The position numbers were made by a program, and so were the translations under genes. Positions 1-7,013 of a DNA stretch of 11,030 nt are shown piece by piece. This stretch comes from an uncultured Clostridia bacterium. GTDB lineage: Bacteria > Bacillota_A > Clostridia > Oscillospirales > Oscillospiraceae. How positions within the stretch are numbered: position 1 is the first letter of the stretch; every line of letters begins with the position of its first letter. Location: contig CAMJQX010000036.1 in assembly GCA_946408145.1 (NCBI GenBank), positions 1-11,030 on the forward strand, in the 5' to 3' direction. The notes beneath the pieces were generated by a model that worked only from the letters and a program-made list of their open reading frames with translations, ran no database searches and was not told where the DNA came from.

Positions 1-22
1 CCGTTTTTTCTCAGATATTCTT

Positions 23-595
23 TCAAAGAAGTCCAACTCCCTGCTCTTTCAGCATAGCATCCAGCCTGCACAGCGGCAGGCCCATCACGTTAAAAAAGTC
101 GCCCTCGATGCCGCGCACGAACAGCGCGCCGAGGCCCTGCGCCCCGTAGGCGCCGGCCTTGTCCATCGGTTCGCCGCTGTCCACATAGCGCGCGATCTCC
201 TCCTCCGGGATCTCCCGGAAATGAACCGCCGTGCACTCGCAGCCCAACCGCTCCATGCCGCCGCGCAGCACGGCGACGCCGGTATAAACGTGGTGCGTAT
301 TGCCCGACAGGCGCCGCAGCATCGCCATTGCCTCCTCCCGCGAGTGAGGCTTGCCGAAGGGGCGGCCGTCCAGCCACACGATCGTGTCCGCCGCGACGAC
401 CACATCGTCATCGGCAGCCTGCGCGGCCACTTCTTCCGCCTTGGCGGCGGCCAGCGCCATGACCAGCTCTTCGGGCCCCTCACCTGCCGGAGCGGCCTCT
501 TCCCCTTTTGCGGGGATGATCTTCAGGTTCTTCACACCCAGCATCTCCATCAGCTCCTTACGCCGCGGAGAGCCGGAAGCCAGAATAAAATCCAT
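23..595 (-). CDS. maf: Maf-family nucleoside triphosphate pyrophosphatase
   Basis: 190-residue cytosolic protein of the Maf/YhdE family, which hydrolyses non-canonical or excess nucleoside triphosphates (dTTP/UTP and modified pyrimidines in the YhdE branch) to the monophosphate and pyrophosphate. Visible family landmarks are the N-terminal SGSPRR loop (residues 7-12), the AADT motif with the likely catalytic Asp70, FGKP (80-83), the DKAGAYGAQG block (145-154) and the C-terminal IEGDFFNVMGLPL segment (163-175). Length is normal and there is no frameshift. The ATG is preceded by a modest AAGGAT site about 5 bases away. It begins 24 bp after the stop of the U32 gene on the same strand with no terminator between them, so it is probably the second gene of that transcript. 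In many Bacillota maf precedes radC/mreBCD; the next gene lies outside the window. Substrate class (dTTP/UTP versus m7GTP type) is inferred from general similarity only. Confidence 0.95.
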   Translation of the reverse strand: MDFILASGSPRRKELMEMLGVKNLKIIPAKGEEAAPAGEGPEELVMALAAAKAEEVAAQAADDDVVVAADTIVWLDGRPFGKPHSREEAMAMLRRLSGNTHHVYTGVAVLRGGMERLGCECTAVHFREIPEEEIARYVDSGEPMDKAGAYGAQGLGALFVRGIEGDFFNVMGLPLCRLDAMLKEQGVGLL

Positions 596-619
596 GGTTG
601 ATCCTTACTGCTGTTATTG

Positions 620-2704
620 TTATACGGTGCGCGTATACAAGCCGCGCGTCAGCATATTGGGTTTGTAGTCGGACAGGCCCAGATGCCCCTTCGCCACCTC
701 CAGGCACTCTCTGGCGCTCTCGGTGGTGAACATCAGGCGCAGGCCCCAGAGGCCGGCTTCGTAAAGCTCTTCCTTTTTGTCCGCATAATACAGCTTGTGC
801 GCGTTATAGATCACAGTCCTGTCGCCCGTCTCGGAGACCACCGGGAACACGGCGCCGCTGCGGTCAGCCAGTTCTCCGGGCAGCGCCTTGCTGCGGCCGG
901 TGATGTTCTTGAGCAGATTCTGCTCGGAGATCATCAGCGGCAGTCGTCCGTAAATGATGGCCTCGACGTCCAGAGGCTTTGCCAGATCGCGGATCTGCTT
1001 CATATGGAGTTCAAAAGAAGCCGTAGCGGACAGGAAGCCTGCCTCCTGCAGCACCTGCAGGGAGTAGGAGTTGAAGGCGTTGAGTCCGAAGTCGCCCCGG
1101 AGCTGGAAGCCCGCGCTGCGCGCGAGGACGATCTGTCCGAGGTTCCCGACGAGCGCTTCGTTCACGCCCAGCTCATGCAGGCGCTTGAGGATATCATACA
1201 GCGGACGCACTTCATCGTCGGTGACGATGCGGGGCAGCACCGCGACCGGGACGACGCCTTTCTCGACAAAGGGGCGGATCCGTTCATAATTCCCGGCCAT
1301 CACGGCCGCGGGCAGGTAGAGATAATCCGGTCGGAGCCCGGCGAGCTCTTCGGTCAGCTGATCCTCGGTGCGCAGCTGGAAAATGATCTTCGGTTCGATC
1401 CCGGTGGGTTTGCTCTTCGGCTCCGGAGGCATGGGCCCATGCCTTCTCGTCGGGGCCTTTGCGCGCTCCGCGGAAAGCGTCGAGAGCAGATCCCTGCGCA
1501 GGGCATTGATCTCCGCCGCGGGCAGATACAGCCCCGGTTCGGTCTTTGCCCGGTTCTCCACCACGTAATACGGCGTGCCGCCGGTCTTGAACATCTGCTC
1601 AGTCAGATAGCTGTCCGTCAGGCCCTGGCGCTTTGCCCGCTCGGGTACTCTGTCCCTGGTCGAGGCCGTGGCCTTGTTCCCGTCGTCGTCGAAGGCGATG
1701 GCCCGGACGGGGACGCCCTTCTCCACGACGGTGTAAAAATGCACGGGCACGCGGCGAAGCTCACCGGAGGCGTAGGCCTTGCGCGCGGCGGTGAAGATCG
1801 ACTCGTCCGCCCTGTCCTCGTCGGTGCGGGTGCCGAGCATATCCTCCTTGTCGCCGTTGAAGTAGCCCTGCGTGAAGCCCTGACGGGAAAAAGCCTTCTT
1901 GAGCAGCTCCATCTCCTCTTTTGTGGGCTTGCGGTGCTCCCGGAGCGCCTTGGAATAGACGCCGGTGACGATGGCGGTGTATTCCGGCCGCTTCATACGC
2001 CCCTCGATCTTCAGGCAGGCGACGCCCGCCTGCTCCAGCTCCTCGAGCCGATCCGCCAGGCAGCTGTCCTTGAGGGAGAGCGGATACTCCTCGGGACTGC
2101 CGGTGAGAGAATAGCGCATCCTGCAGGGCTGGGCGCACATTCCGCGGTTGCCGCTGCGGGCGCCGATCACAGAGGACATATAGCACTGCCCGGAGTGGCA
2201 GAAGCACAGCGCGCCGTGGACAAACACCTCCGTCTCGATGGAAGCGTGGGCGGTGATGAATTTGATCTCTTCAAAGCTCAGCTCACGGGCCAGCACGGCG
2301 CGAGTCAAGCCCATTTCCGCCGCGGCCTCGACGCCCGCGAGATTGTGGATGCTCATCTGGGTGCTGGCGTGCAGCGGGATATCGGGCAGCGCGCTGCGCA
2401 CCGCCTTGATCAGGCCCAGATCCTGAATGATGATGCCGTCGGCCCCCGCGTCGGAGGCGAAGCCCGCGGTCCTGACGGCGCTGTCCATCTCCCGGTCGTT
2501 CACCAGGGTGTTGAGCGTCACATAGACCTTGCAGCCGCGGATATGGCAGTAGCGAACCGCTTTTTCAAACTCCTCCTCGGAGAAATTCCTGGCGCCGCGG
2601 CGGGCGTTGAAATCGCCCATGCCCAGATACACGGCGTCCGCTCCGTTCTGCACGGCGGCGATCACAGCTTCGGGAGAGCCGGCCGGCGAGAGCAGCTCAA
2701 TCAT
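620..2704 (-). CDS. U32-family peptidase-like protein, probable RlhA-type RNA hydroxylation protein
   Basis: 694 residues from the chosen ATG. The N-terminal half is a U32 domain: it opens with IELLSPAGSPEAV, and the U32 signature EVFVHGALCFCHSGQC lies at about 159-174, followed by RSGNRGMCAQPCR (183-195) and CLKIEGRMK (230-238). Cys167, Cys174, Cys190 and Cys230 have the spacing expected for the four-Cys Fe-S ligands known in UbiU/TrhP-type U32 proteins. The long C-terminal region suits the DUF3656-containing group, whose E. coli member RlhA is needed for hydroxylation of 23S rRNA C2501; TrhP acts on tRNA U34. RNA modification is therefore more likely than proteolysis, but the target is inferred. 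A start 23 codons further upstream is open, but that extension is unlike the family and includes promoter sequence; the ATG at 2704 has AAGGAG 7 bases before it. Likely co-transcribed with maf. Confidence 0.92.
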   Translation of the reverse strand: MIELLSPAGSPEAVIAAVQNGADAVYLGMGDFNARRGARNFSEEEFEKAVRYCHIRGCKVYVTLNTLVNDREMDSAVRTAGFASDAGADGIIIQDLGLIKAVRSALPDIPLHASTQMSIHNLAGVEAAAEMGLTRAVLARELSFEEIKFITAHASIETEVFVHGALCFCHSGQCYMSSVIGARSGNRGMCAQPCRMRYSLTGSPEEYPLSLKDSCLADRLEELEQAGVACLKIEGRMKRPEYTAIVTGVYSKALREHRKPTKEEMELLKKAFSRQGFTQGYFNGDKEDMLGTRTDEDRADESIFTAARKAYASGELRRVPVHFYTVVEKGVPVRAIAFDDDGNKATASTRDRVPERAKRQGLTDSYLTEQMFKTGGTPYYVVENRAKTEPGLYLPAAEINALRRDLLSTLSAERAKAPTRRHGPMPPEPKSKPTGIEPKIIFQLRTEDQLTEELAGLRPDYLYLPAAVMAGNYERIRPFVEKGVVPVAVLPRIVTDDEVRPLYDILKRLHELGVNEALVGNLGQIVLARSAGFQLRGDFGLNAFNSYSLQVLQEAGFLSATASFELHMKQIRDLAKPLDVEAIIYGRLPLMISEQNLLKNITGRSKALPGELADRSGAVFPVVSETGDRTVIYNAHKLYYADKKEELYEAGLWGLRLMFTTESARECLEVAKGHLGLSDYKPNMLTRGLYTRTV

Positions 2705-2711
2705 GTCCTTG

Positions 2712-2717
2712 CTCCTT
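2712..2717 (-). promoter_or_regulatory. Ribosome binding site deciding the U32 start
   Basis: AAGGAG on the minus strand, 7 bases before the ATG at 2704. It selects the start that gives the family-typical MIELLSPAG N-terminus and rejects the longer open frame reaching 2773, which would run over the predicted -10 box. Confidence 0.8.
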
Positions 2718-2761
2718 TTCGGCACCGACCCGTCAGGGCGCAGTGCCACATAATACAGGGT

Positions 2762-2791
2762 ATTATAACACACAGCTGCCTATTGCGACAA
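2762..2791 (-). promoter_or_regulatory. Predicted sigma-A promoter for U32-maf
   Basis: Minus-strand -10 box TATAAT (2762-2767), preceded by TGT as an extended -10, and a weaker -35 TTGTCG (2786-2791) with an 18-base spacer. This gives a leader of about 50 bases before the U32 start. The -35 overlaps by three bases that of the divergent promoter for the dnaD-like gene. Seen by eye; no start-site data. Confidence 0.65.
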
Positions 2792-2811
2792 GTCAAATTT
2801 GATGCTATAAT
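2783..2811 (+). promoter_or_regulatory. Predicted sigma-A promoter for dnaD-dnaC pair
   Basis: Perfect -10 TATAAT at 2806-2811 with the extended-10 TG at 2803-2804, and a -35-like TTGCGA at 2783-2788 with exactly 17 bases between. Transcription would start near 2818, giving a leader of about 42 bases. The region is strikingly A+T-rich compared with the surrounding G+C-rich genes. Confidence 0.7.
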
Positions 2812-2859
2812 AAGCTTTGCTTGTAAATTATTTTTGAATCTTGACGCAGAGGCAGGAAA

Positions 2860-3810
2860 ATGCAGGACAGCACGACAGAAAAAACCATCAGCGCCCGCGC
2901 TTTGGACAAGCTCCTCGCCGCGCACGACGGAGACGTGGCGCTGCTGTATCTCTATTGGCTCAAAAGCGACAGCCAGGATCCGGAGCAGGCGGCGGCCGCG
3001 CTCTGCCGCACCATGCGGGAGATCGGCGCGGCCGAGGAAAAGCTGCGCCGGATGGATCTGCTGCCGCCTGCCGGCGCATCCGGCCGGTCTGTCTCCGTGA
3101 AGCCGCCCGCCTCCGGTGTTGAACGCGAGATCCTTCCCCCCGCGGAAGAGCCGCCCCAGTACACCGCTGAGGACATCGCCGTGAGGAGTCGTGAGGATCC
3201 CGGTTTTTCCGCTGTTCTGGCGGAGGCCGCCCGCGTCATCGGGCACACGCTGAGCAGCAGCGATACCCGGACGCTCTTCGGCGTCTACGACTATCTGGGC
3301 ATCCCTCCTGAAGTTCTCGTCATGCTGATGACCTATTGCGCCGAGCAGTTTCGGGAGCGCTACGGCAGCAGCCGCCGCCCCGGCGCGCGGGCGATCGAAA
3401 AGCTGGCCTATCAGTGGGCGCGCGAGGAGATCATGACGCTCGAACAGGCTGAGGCATACATCACCGCGCAGAAGGAGCGCCGCGGCGAGCTGGGCCGGAT
3501 CAAGGCCCTGCTCAACATATACGGACGCGAACTCACGGCCACCGAGGAAAAATACATCACATCCTGGCTGGAGATGGGCTTCCGCGAAGACGCCGTCGCC
3601 ATCGCCTATGACCGTACGCTGACCCAAACCAACGCGCTCAAGTGGCCCTACATGAACAAGATCCTGCTCAGCTGGCATGAGAAGGGACTGCACACAGCAA
3701 AGGAGATCGAAGAGAAGGACGGCCGCAGACCGGCGAAAAAGCCGGCAGCCGCGGAGGAGATCAAGCCCGTCGACATGGACGAGCTGAGAAGGATCATCGA
3801 CAAGATTTAA
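2860..3810 (+). CDS. DnaD-domain replication initiation protein
   Basis: 316 residues, about the size of clostridial DnaD-like proteins. The N-terminal 65 or so residues look like a small helical/winged-helix segment, followed by a Pro/Ala-rich linker (68-100). Two DnaD/DnaB C-terminal-type (DDBH2) helical repeats follow. The first, about 105-200, carries YDYLGIPPEVLVMLMTYC and ends YQWAREEIMTLEQAEAYI. The second, about 208-282, has YITSWLEMGF and YMNKILLSWHEKGL, the aromatic/Trp signature of the domain. In Bacillus, DnaD and DnaB bring the helicase loader to origin-bound DnaA or PriA; the domain binds and remodels DNA. The helicase-loader gene begins 12 bp downstream, which supports that role. 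The ATG follows AGAGG 7 bases away. A charged tail (285-316) may contact partners. The name dnaD is not assigned because paralogues exist in this group. Confidence 0.9.
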   Translation: MQDSTTEKTISARALDKLLAAHDGDVALLYLYWLKSDSQDPEQAAAALCRTMREIGAAEEKLRRMDLLPPAGASGRSVSVKPPASGVEREILPPAEEPPQYTAEDIAVRSREDPGFSAVLAEAARVIGHTLSSSDTRTLFGVYDYLGIPPEVLVMLMTYCAEQFRERYGSSRRPGARAIEKLAYQWAREEIMTLEQAEAYITAQKERRGELGRIKALLNIYGRELTATEEKYITSWLEMGFREDAVAIAYDRTLTQTNALKWPYMNKILLSWHEKGLHTAKEIEEKDGRRPAKKPAAAEEIKPVDMDELRRIIDKI

Positions 3811-3822
3811 AGGGAGGATCCC

Positions 3823-4818
3823 ATGCCCTACGACGGACAGCTCCTGGCACGCGCCAGAGCAAAACTGGAAGAAAGACGCGCCGAAAATGAGGCGGAGCAC
3901 AACCGCCGCCTGCGTCAGGTCTACAGCCGCATCCCGCAGATCGAGCAGATCGACGCCGAAATGCGCGCCCAGATGCGGGAGCTTCTGCGCCTGACGCTGC
4001 AGCACCCGGCGGACATGGCGGAGAAGATCGCCGCGCTGGAGAGGGAAAACCTCGAAAAGCAGGCCCGGCGTGCGGAGCTGCTGGTGGAAAACGGCCTGCC
4101 CATGGACTATCTGGATGAGATCGTGGACTGCCCCAAATGCCGCGATACCGGCAACGGCCCCTCCGGCCCCTGCGCCTGTCTGGACAAGCTCTACAACGCG
4201 GAGCTGACAAAGGAACTCGGCGTGCTGCTGCAGACGGGCGACGAGTGCTTTGAACACTTCGACCTGTCTCTCTACTCTGAGGCGCGGGATCCCGTGCGCC
4301 GCTGCGTGCCGCGGGAGCTGGCGGAGATCGCGCTGGGCAGCTGCCGCAAGTTTGCGGAAAACTTCCCCGCCGTGTCCTCCAACCTGCTCCTGCAGGGCGC
4401 TCCCGGTCTGGGGAAAACTTATCTGTCCGCCTGCATAGCCCGCGTTGTGGCCGCTAAGGGCTGCTCGGTCTGTTACGACACCGCCTCCGCCGCGCTCGGC
4501 GCCTTCGAACGGCAGAAATTCTCCCGTGATCCGGAAGAACAGGAGCAGGCCGGTCTCCGGGTGGAGCGCATGCTCTCCTGCGATTTGATGATCCTCGACG
4601 ATCTCGGCACCGAGATGATCACGCCCATGTCCGTCAGTGCGCTGTACACGCTCATCAACACGCGCCTGGTCAACGGGAAGAAGACCATCATCAGCACCAA
4701 CTGCTCCGACAGCGAGCTGCAGAAGCTCTATACGCCGCAGATCTGCTCGCGCCTGAGCGGTTCCTTCCTTTCCCTCCCCTTCGCCGGAGAGGACATCCGC
4801 AAAAAGCTGAAGAAATAA
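3823..4818 (+). CDS. DnaC/DnaI-like replicative helicase loader ATPase
   Basis: 331-residue AAA+ protein. Residues 1-95 are highly charged and predicted coiled coil. A Cys cluster CPKC...CAC (Cys103, 106, 117, 119) probably binds zinc, as in the N-terminal region of DnaI-type loaders. The AAA+ core shows Walker A GAPGLGKT (192-199), Walker B LMILDDLG (255-262), sensor-1-like STN (291-293) and an arginine-finger candidate in SRLSGSF (Arg310). Such loaders use ATP to place the hexameric replicative helicase (DnaB/DnaC) on single-stranded DNA. The protein is also related to IstB-type transposition ATPases, but no istA or IS ends are present and the upstream neighbour is a DnaD-family gene, so the chromosomal loader is the better call. 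GGGAGGATC ends two bases before the ATG, and the gene should be translated from the dnaD transcript. Confidence 0.92.
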   Translation: MPYDGQLLARARAKLEERRAENEAEHNRRLRQVYSRIPQIEQIDAEMRAQMRELLRLTLQHPADMAEKIAALERENLEKQARRAELLVENGLPMDYLDEIVDCPKCRDTGNGPSGPCACLDKLYNAELTKELGVLLQTGDECFEHFDLSLYSEARDPVRRCVPRELAEIALGSCRKFAENFPAVSSNLLLQGAPGLGKTYLSACIARVVAAKGCSVCYDTASAALGAFERQKFSRDPEEQEQAGLRVERMLSCDLMILDDLGTEMITPMSVSALYTLINTRLVNGKKTIISTNCSDSELQKLYTPQICSRLSGSFLSLPFAGEDIRKKLKK

Positions 4819-4820
4819 AA

Positions 4821-4840
4821 ACGGAACGCACTTGTTTCGT
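4821..4840 (+). terminator. Weak hairpin after the helicase-loader gene
   Basis: ACGGAAC (4821-4827) can pair with GTTTCGT (4834-4840), including one G-T pair, around a six-base loop immediately after the stop codon. It is followed by an A/T-rich stretch (TAAATCTTAAATCTTT) but not an unbroken T run. It may be a weak terminator or only an mRNA 3'-end structure. Confidence 0.25.
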
Positions 4841-4876
4841 AAATCTTAAATCTTTAGCGATCTGCGCTGTTTTAGC

Positions 4877-4905
4877 TTGTAATACGCGAACAATACCGTT
4901 ATAAT
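4877..4905 (+). promoter_or_regulatory. Predicted sigma-A promoter for the E2-like gene
   Basis: TTGTAA (4877-4882) and TATAAT (4900-4905) separated by exactly 17 bases. Transcription would begin near 4912, about 34 bases before the start codon. An in-frame ATG at 4904 lies inside this -10 box, so it cannot be the translation start if the promoter is real. This suggests the downstream gene is expressed independently of the helicase-loader pair. Confidence 0.7.
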
Positions 4906-4933
4906 GTCGATGCTTCAAAGATCAGAACTGCCT

Positions 4934-4938
4934 GGAGG
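4934..4938 (+). promoter_or_regulatory. Ribosome binding site deciding the E2-like start
   Basis: GGAGG 7 bases before the ATG at 4946, giving the N-terminus MAQKRHRF. It supports this start over the ATG at 4904. Confidence 0.8.
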
Positions 4939-4945
4939 ATCCATC

Positions 4946-5824
4946 ATGGCTCAGAAGAGACACCGCTTCGGCGACCGCAAGGAAGGCCGCCTTCTTCGTT
5001 CGCTGCCCGGCTATTCCAAATTTATCCCCTTTATCATGCCGCAGCGCAACGACCGCAGCATCCATTACGAGGAGAGCTTCGAGATCACGGAGCTTGACCG
5101 CCGCCTGCGCAAACTGCGCGTCGAGGGCTTCAAGGGCATCGGCATGCTGCACTTCCTCATCGCCGCCTATATCCGCTGCATCTCCATGCTGCCCGGCGTC
5201 AACCGCTTTGTCGTCGGCCGCCGGATCTATGCCAGAAACAACATCGAGATCATCATGACCGTCAAGCGCTCCATCACCCTTGACGCGACCGAGACCTCCA
5301 TCAAGGTGCAGTTTGAGCCGACCGACACGATCTTTGACGTCTACCGGAAGATGAACGAGAAGATCAACGAGATCAAGACCTCCGACGACAGCAACAACAC
5401 CGAGGAGGTGGCGGATTTCTTCGCCCGCATGCCGCGTTTCCTGATCCGCTTCGCGATCATGCTGCTGCGCATCGGCGACTACTTCGGCATTCTGCCGCAG
5501 TCTCTGCTCAACGCCAGCCCCTTCCACGGCTCCATGATCATCACCGATCTGGGTTCGCTGCGCATCGGGCCTGTCTATCACCACATCTACAACTTCGGCA
5601 CGCTGCCGGTGTTCATCGCCTTCGGCTCCAAGTACCACAAGTACGAGATCAACAGCAAGGGCCAGGTCGTTGACAACAAATACATAGACACCAAGCTCGT
5701 GCTGGACGAGGGCATCGTGGACGGGCACTACTACGCCCAGCTCCTGCAGGCCATGCGCTACATGTTCCAGCATCCCGAGATCGTGGAGACCCCGCCCACC
5801 AAGGTCAACGAGGACATCTTCTGA
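4946..5824 (+). CDS. Free-standing E2/CAT-fold acyltransferase-like protein, catalytic His missing
   Basis: 292 residues resembling the catalytic domain of 2-oxoacid dehydrogenase E2 subunits, which share a fold with chloramphenicol acetyltransferase. Matching blocks are the N-terminal FIPFIMPQRNDRSIHYEESF region, the FLIAAYIRCISMLPGVNRF helix (70-88), SMIITDLGSLRI (196-207) and the C-terminal LVLDEGIVDGHYYAQLLQ (251-268). In active enzymes the last block reads D-H-R-x-x-D-G; here it is D254-E255-G256-I-V-D259-G260, so the general-base His is Glu. No lipoyl or E1/E3-binding domain precedes it, and no E1 or E3 gene is nearby, so it is not a normal dehydrogenase subunit. Role unknown: an altered acyltransferase, or a CoA/acyl-binding protein. 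The ATG at 4946 follows GGAGG with 7 bases between; a 14-codon upstream extension would start inside the promoter. Single-gene unit ending at the shared hairpin terminator. Confidence 0.8.
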   Translation: MAQKRHRFGDRKEGRLLRSLPGYSKFIPFIMPQRNDRSIHYEESFEITELDRRLRKLRVEGFKGIGMLHFLIAAYIRCISMLPGVNRFVVGRRIYARNNIEIIMTVKRSITLDATETSIKVQFEPTDTIFDVYRKMNEKINEIKTSDDSNNTEEVADFFARMPRFLIRFAIMLLRIGDYFGILPQSLLNASPFHGSMIITDLGSLRIGPVYHHIYNFGTLPVFIAFGSKYHKYEINSKGQVVDNKYIDTKLVLDEGIVDGHYYAQLLQAMRYMFQHPEIVETPPTKVNEDIF

Positions 5825-5843
5825 ATCCGTTCGATCGACATGA

Positions 5844-5879
5844 AAAACGGATCGCCGCTTTTATGCGGCGATCCGTTTT
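5844..5879. terminator. Bidirectional rho-independent terminator
   Basis: Perfect 15-bp inverted repeat: left arm 5844-5858, right arm 5865-5879, six-base loop. The stem is G+C-rich inside and flanked by AAAA and TTTT, so both strands end in a U run. It lies between the stop of the plus-strand E2-like gene (5824) and the stop of the minus-strand DHHW gene (5891), and can serve both. Confidence 0.92.
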
Positions 5880-5890
5880 GTCGTTTCTGC

Positions 5891-7012
5891 TCACTCCAGC
5901 CGGGCCAGCGAGGAATCCGTCATGAAGTTGGCGACACTGTAAATCAGGAGCACATCGTCAAAGGCTTCGCTGCGCACGAGCTCCGACACCGGCTGTTTGT
6001 AATAGCGCAGATCGACCAGCACCGTCTCCTCATAGCCCTCCGCGAGGAAGCAGCCCATGCAGTTGGCAAAGGAGTCGCGGATCACGAGCAGCTTTCCCTT
6101 CCCTTCGCCGTCGAGGTTTCGGACGCGCACAAGGGAGTGGTTGCCGTCGAGGTAGACGGGGTACTTGTCGTTCTCCGTCAGGTGTTCCTCGTAATACAGG
6201 CCCTCGTGGAGTTCCCCGTCCTCGCGGTTCTCCACAAGAAAGCGGGTGGCGCTGTCCCAGAGCTCCAGCGATTCGGAGGGCGTGCGCCAGAGTGCGGCGC
6301 GCGCATAGGTCGTGCCGTAAAAGCCGGGGATCGTCCGGATGGCGCAGTCCGATTCCGCGGGAGCCTGCCGGCCTTTGTTTTCCATCCAGCTCACGGCGGC
6401 GAGCCTGGCCCCGAAGGCCGTCCAGTGGTGATCTGTCGCGTAATACAGACTCTCCCGTTCCTCCTGCGCCTCGAACAGCGGCAGGAGTTCAAAAGCCTGT
6501 ACCCTCTCCCCCGCCTGCGCGTATGCTTCCGCAATGATCGCATCGTCGGGATAGGGGTCGCTCAAACGCCGCATATCCGCCCGGAGGACATAGCCCGCCG
6601 AGGGGATCAGAACAAAGTCGAGCGGCCGGTCGATCGCAGCGGCAAAGGCGTTGATCGTCTCCATCCTTCCGGCGACGACCGCGTCGTTTTTCTCCACAGG
6701 CGCCTCGTAGAGCCTGCCGCTTTTGCCGACATAGATGTCCTTTGTCACCTGCCGCCCGGACAGCAGATCATACTCGGCGTTCAGGCCGACGAAGAAGTCC
6801 CGTCCCGGCAGATGGTCAGCCGCCCAGTTCTCGGCCTCTTCGGCAAAGCGGCCGGAGAACAGCGTATCCCGGCGCAGCGCGGGCGCCTCGGCAAGATAAC
6901 GCTTTTCGTTTTGTGAAAAGTCCCGCTTCGGCAGCAGCAGGAACAGCAGCAGCATGAGGCCCAGGAAAAGGCAGAAGCCGAGGGCCGTGATGGTCTCGAT
7001 CGTTTTCTTCAT
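5891..7012 (-). CDS. DHHW-family (AlgJ/AlgX-like) extracytoplasmic protein
   Basis: 373 residues. One hydrophobic segment (about 8-27) anchors the protein in the membrane or acts as an uncleaved signal, placing the rest outside the cell. The name-giving DHHW motif is at 194-197 (YYATDHHWTAFG), and the LLVIRDSFAN block with Ser314 corresponds to the nucleophile block of AlgJ/AlgX-type SGNH-fold acetyltransferases, so an Asp-His/Ser catalytic set is present. Such proteins receive an acyl group delivered by an MBOAT protein and pass it to a surface polysaccharide. The MBOAT gene ends with TGA one base before this ATG, implying translational coupling; the only Shine-Dalgarno-like sequence is a weak AGG inside the MBOAT end. 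It is the last gene of the operon and ends at the bidirectional terminator. Acyl group and acceptor are unknown. Confidence 0.9.
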   Translation of the reverse strand: MKKTIETITALGFCLFLGLMLLLFLLLPKRDFSQNEKRYLAEAPALRRDTLFSGRFAEEAENWAADHLPGRDFFVGLNAEYDLLSGRQVTKDIYVGKSGRLYEAPVEKNDAVVAGRMETINAFAAAIDRPLDFVLIPSAGYVLRADMRRLSDPYPDDAIIAEAYAQAGERVQAFELLPLFEAQEERESLYYATDHHWTAFGARLAAVSWMENKGRQAPAESDCAIRTIPGFYGTTYARAALWRTPSESLELWDSATRFLVENREDGELHEGLYYEEHLTENDKYPVYLDGNHSLVRVRNLDGEGKGKLLVIRDSFANCMGCFLAEGYEETVLVDLRYYKQPVSELVRSEAFDDVLLIYSVANFMTDSSLARLE

Positions 7013-7013
7013 G

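Noticed and set aside
1..22. Bases left of maf
   Set aside because: Too short to identify any feature; the neighbouring gene is outside the window.
617..3100. 827-codon open frame on the plus strand
   Set aside because: It is antisense to the well-conserved U32 gene and crosses its promoter; the translation is low-complexity and resembles no family. Long antisense frames are common in G+C-rich DNA.
2701..4257. 518-codon open frame on the minus strand
   Set aside because: Antisense to the dnaD-like and loader genes, which carry clear motifs and ribosome sites.
3823..4818. Loader gene as an IstB transposition helper
   Set aside because: No istA, inverted ends or target duplication; the zinc-type Cys cluster and DnaD neighbour favour the chromosomal loader.
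4904..4945. Upstream ATG adding 14 residues to the E2-like protein
   Set aside because: The ATG lies within the predicted -10 box, and a strong ribosome site sits before the ATG at 4946.
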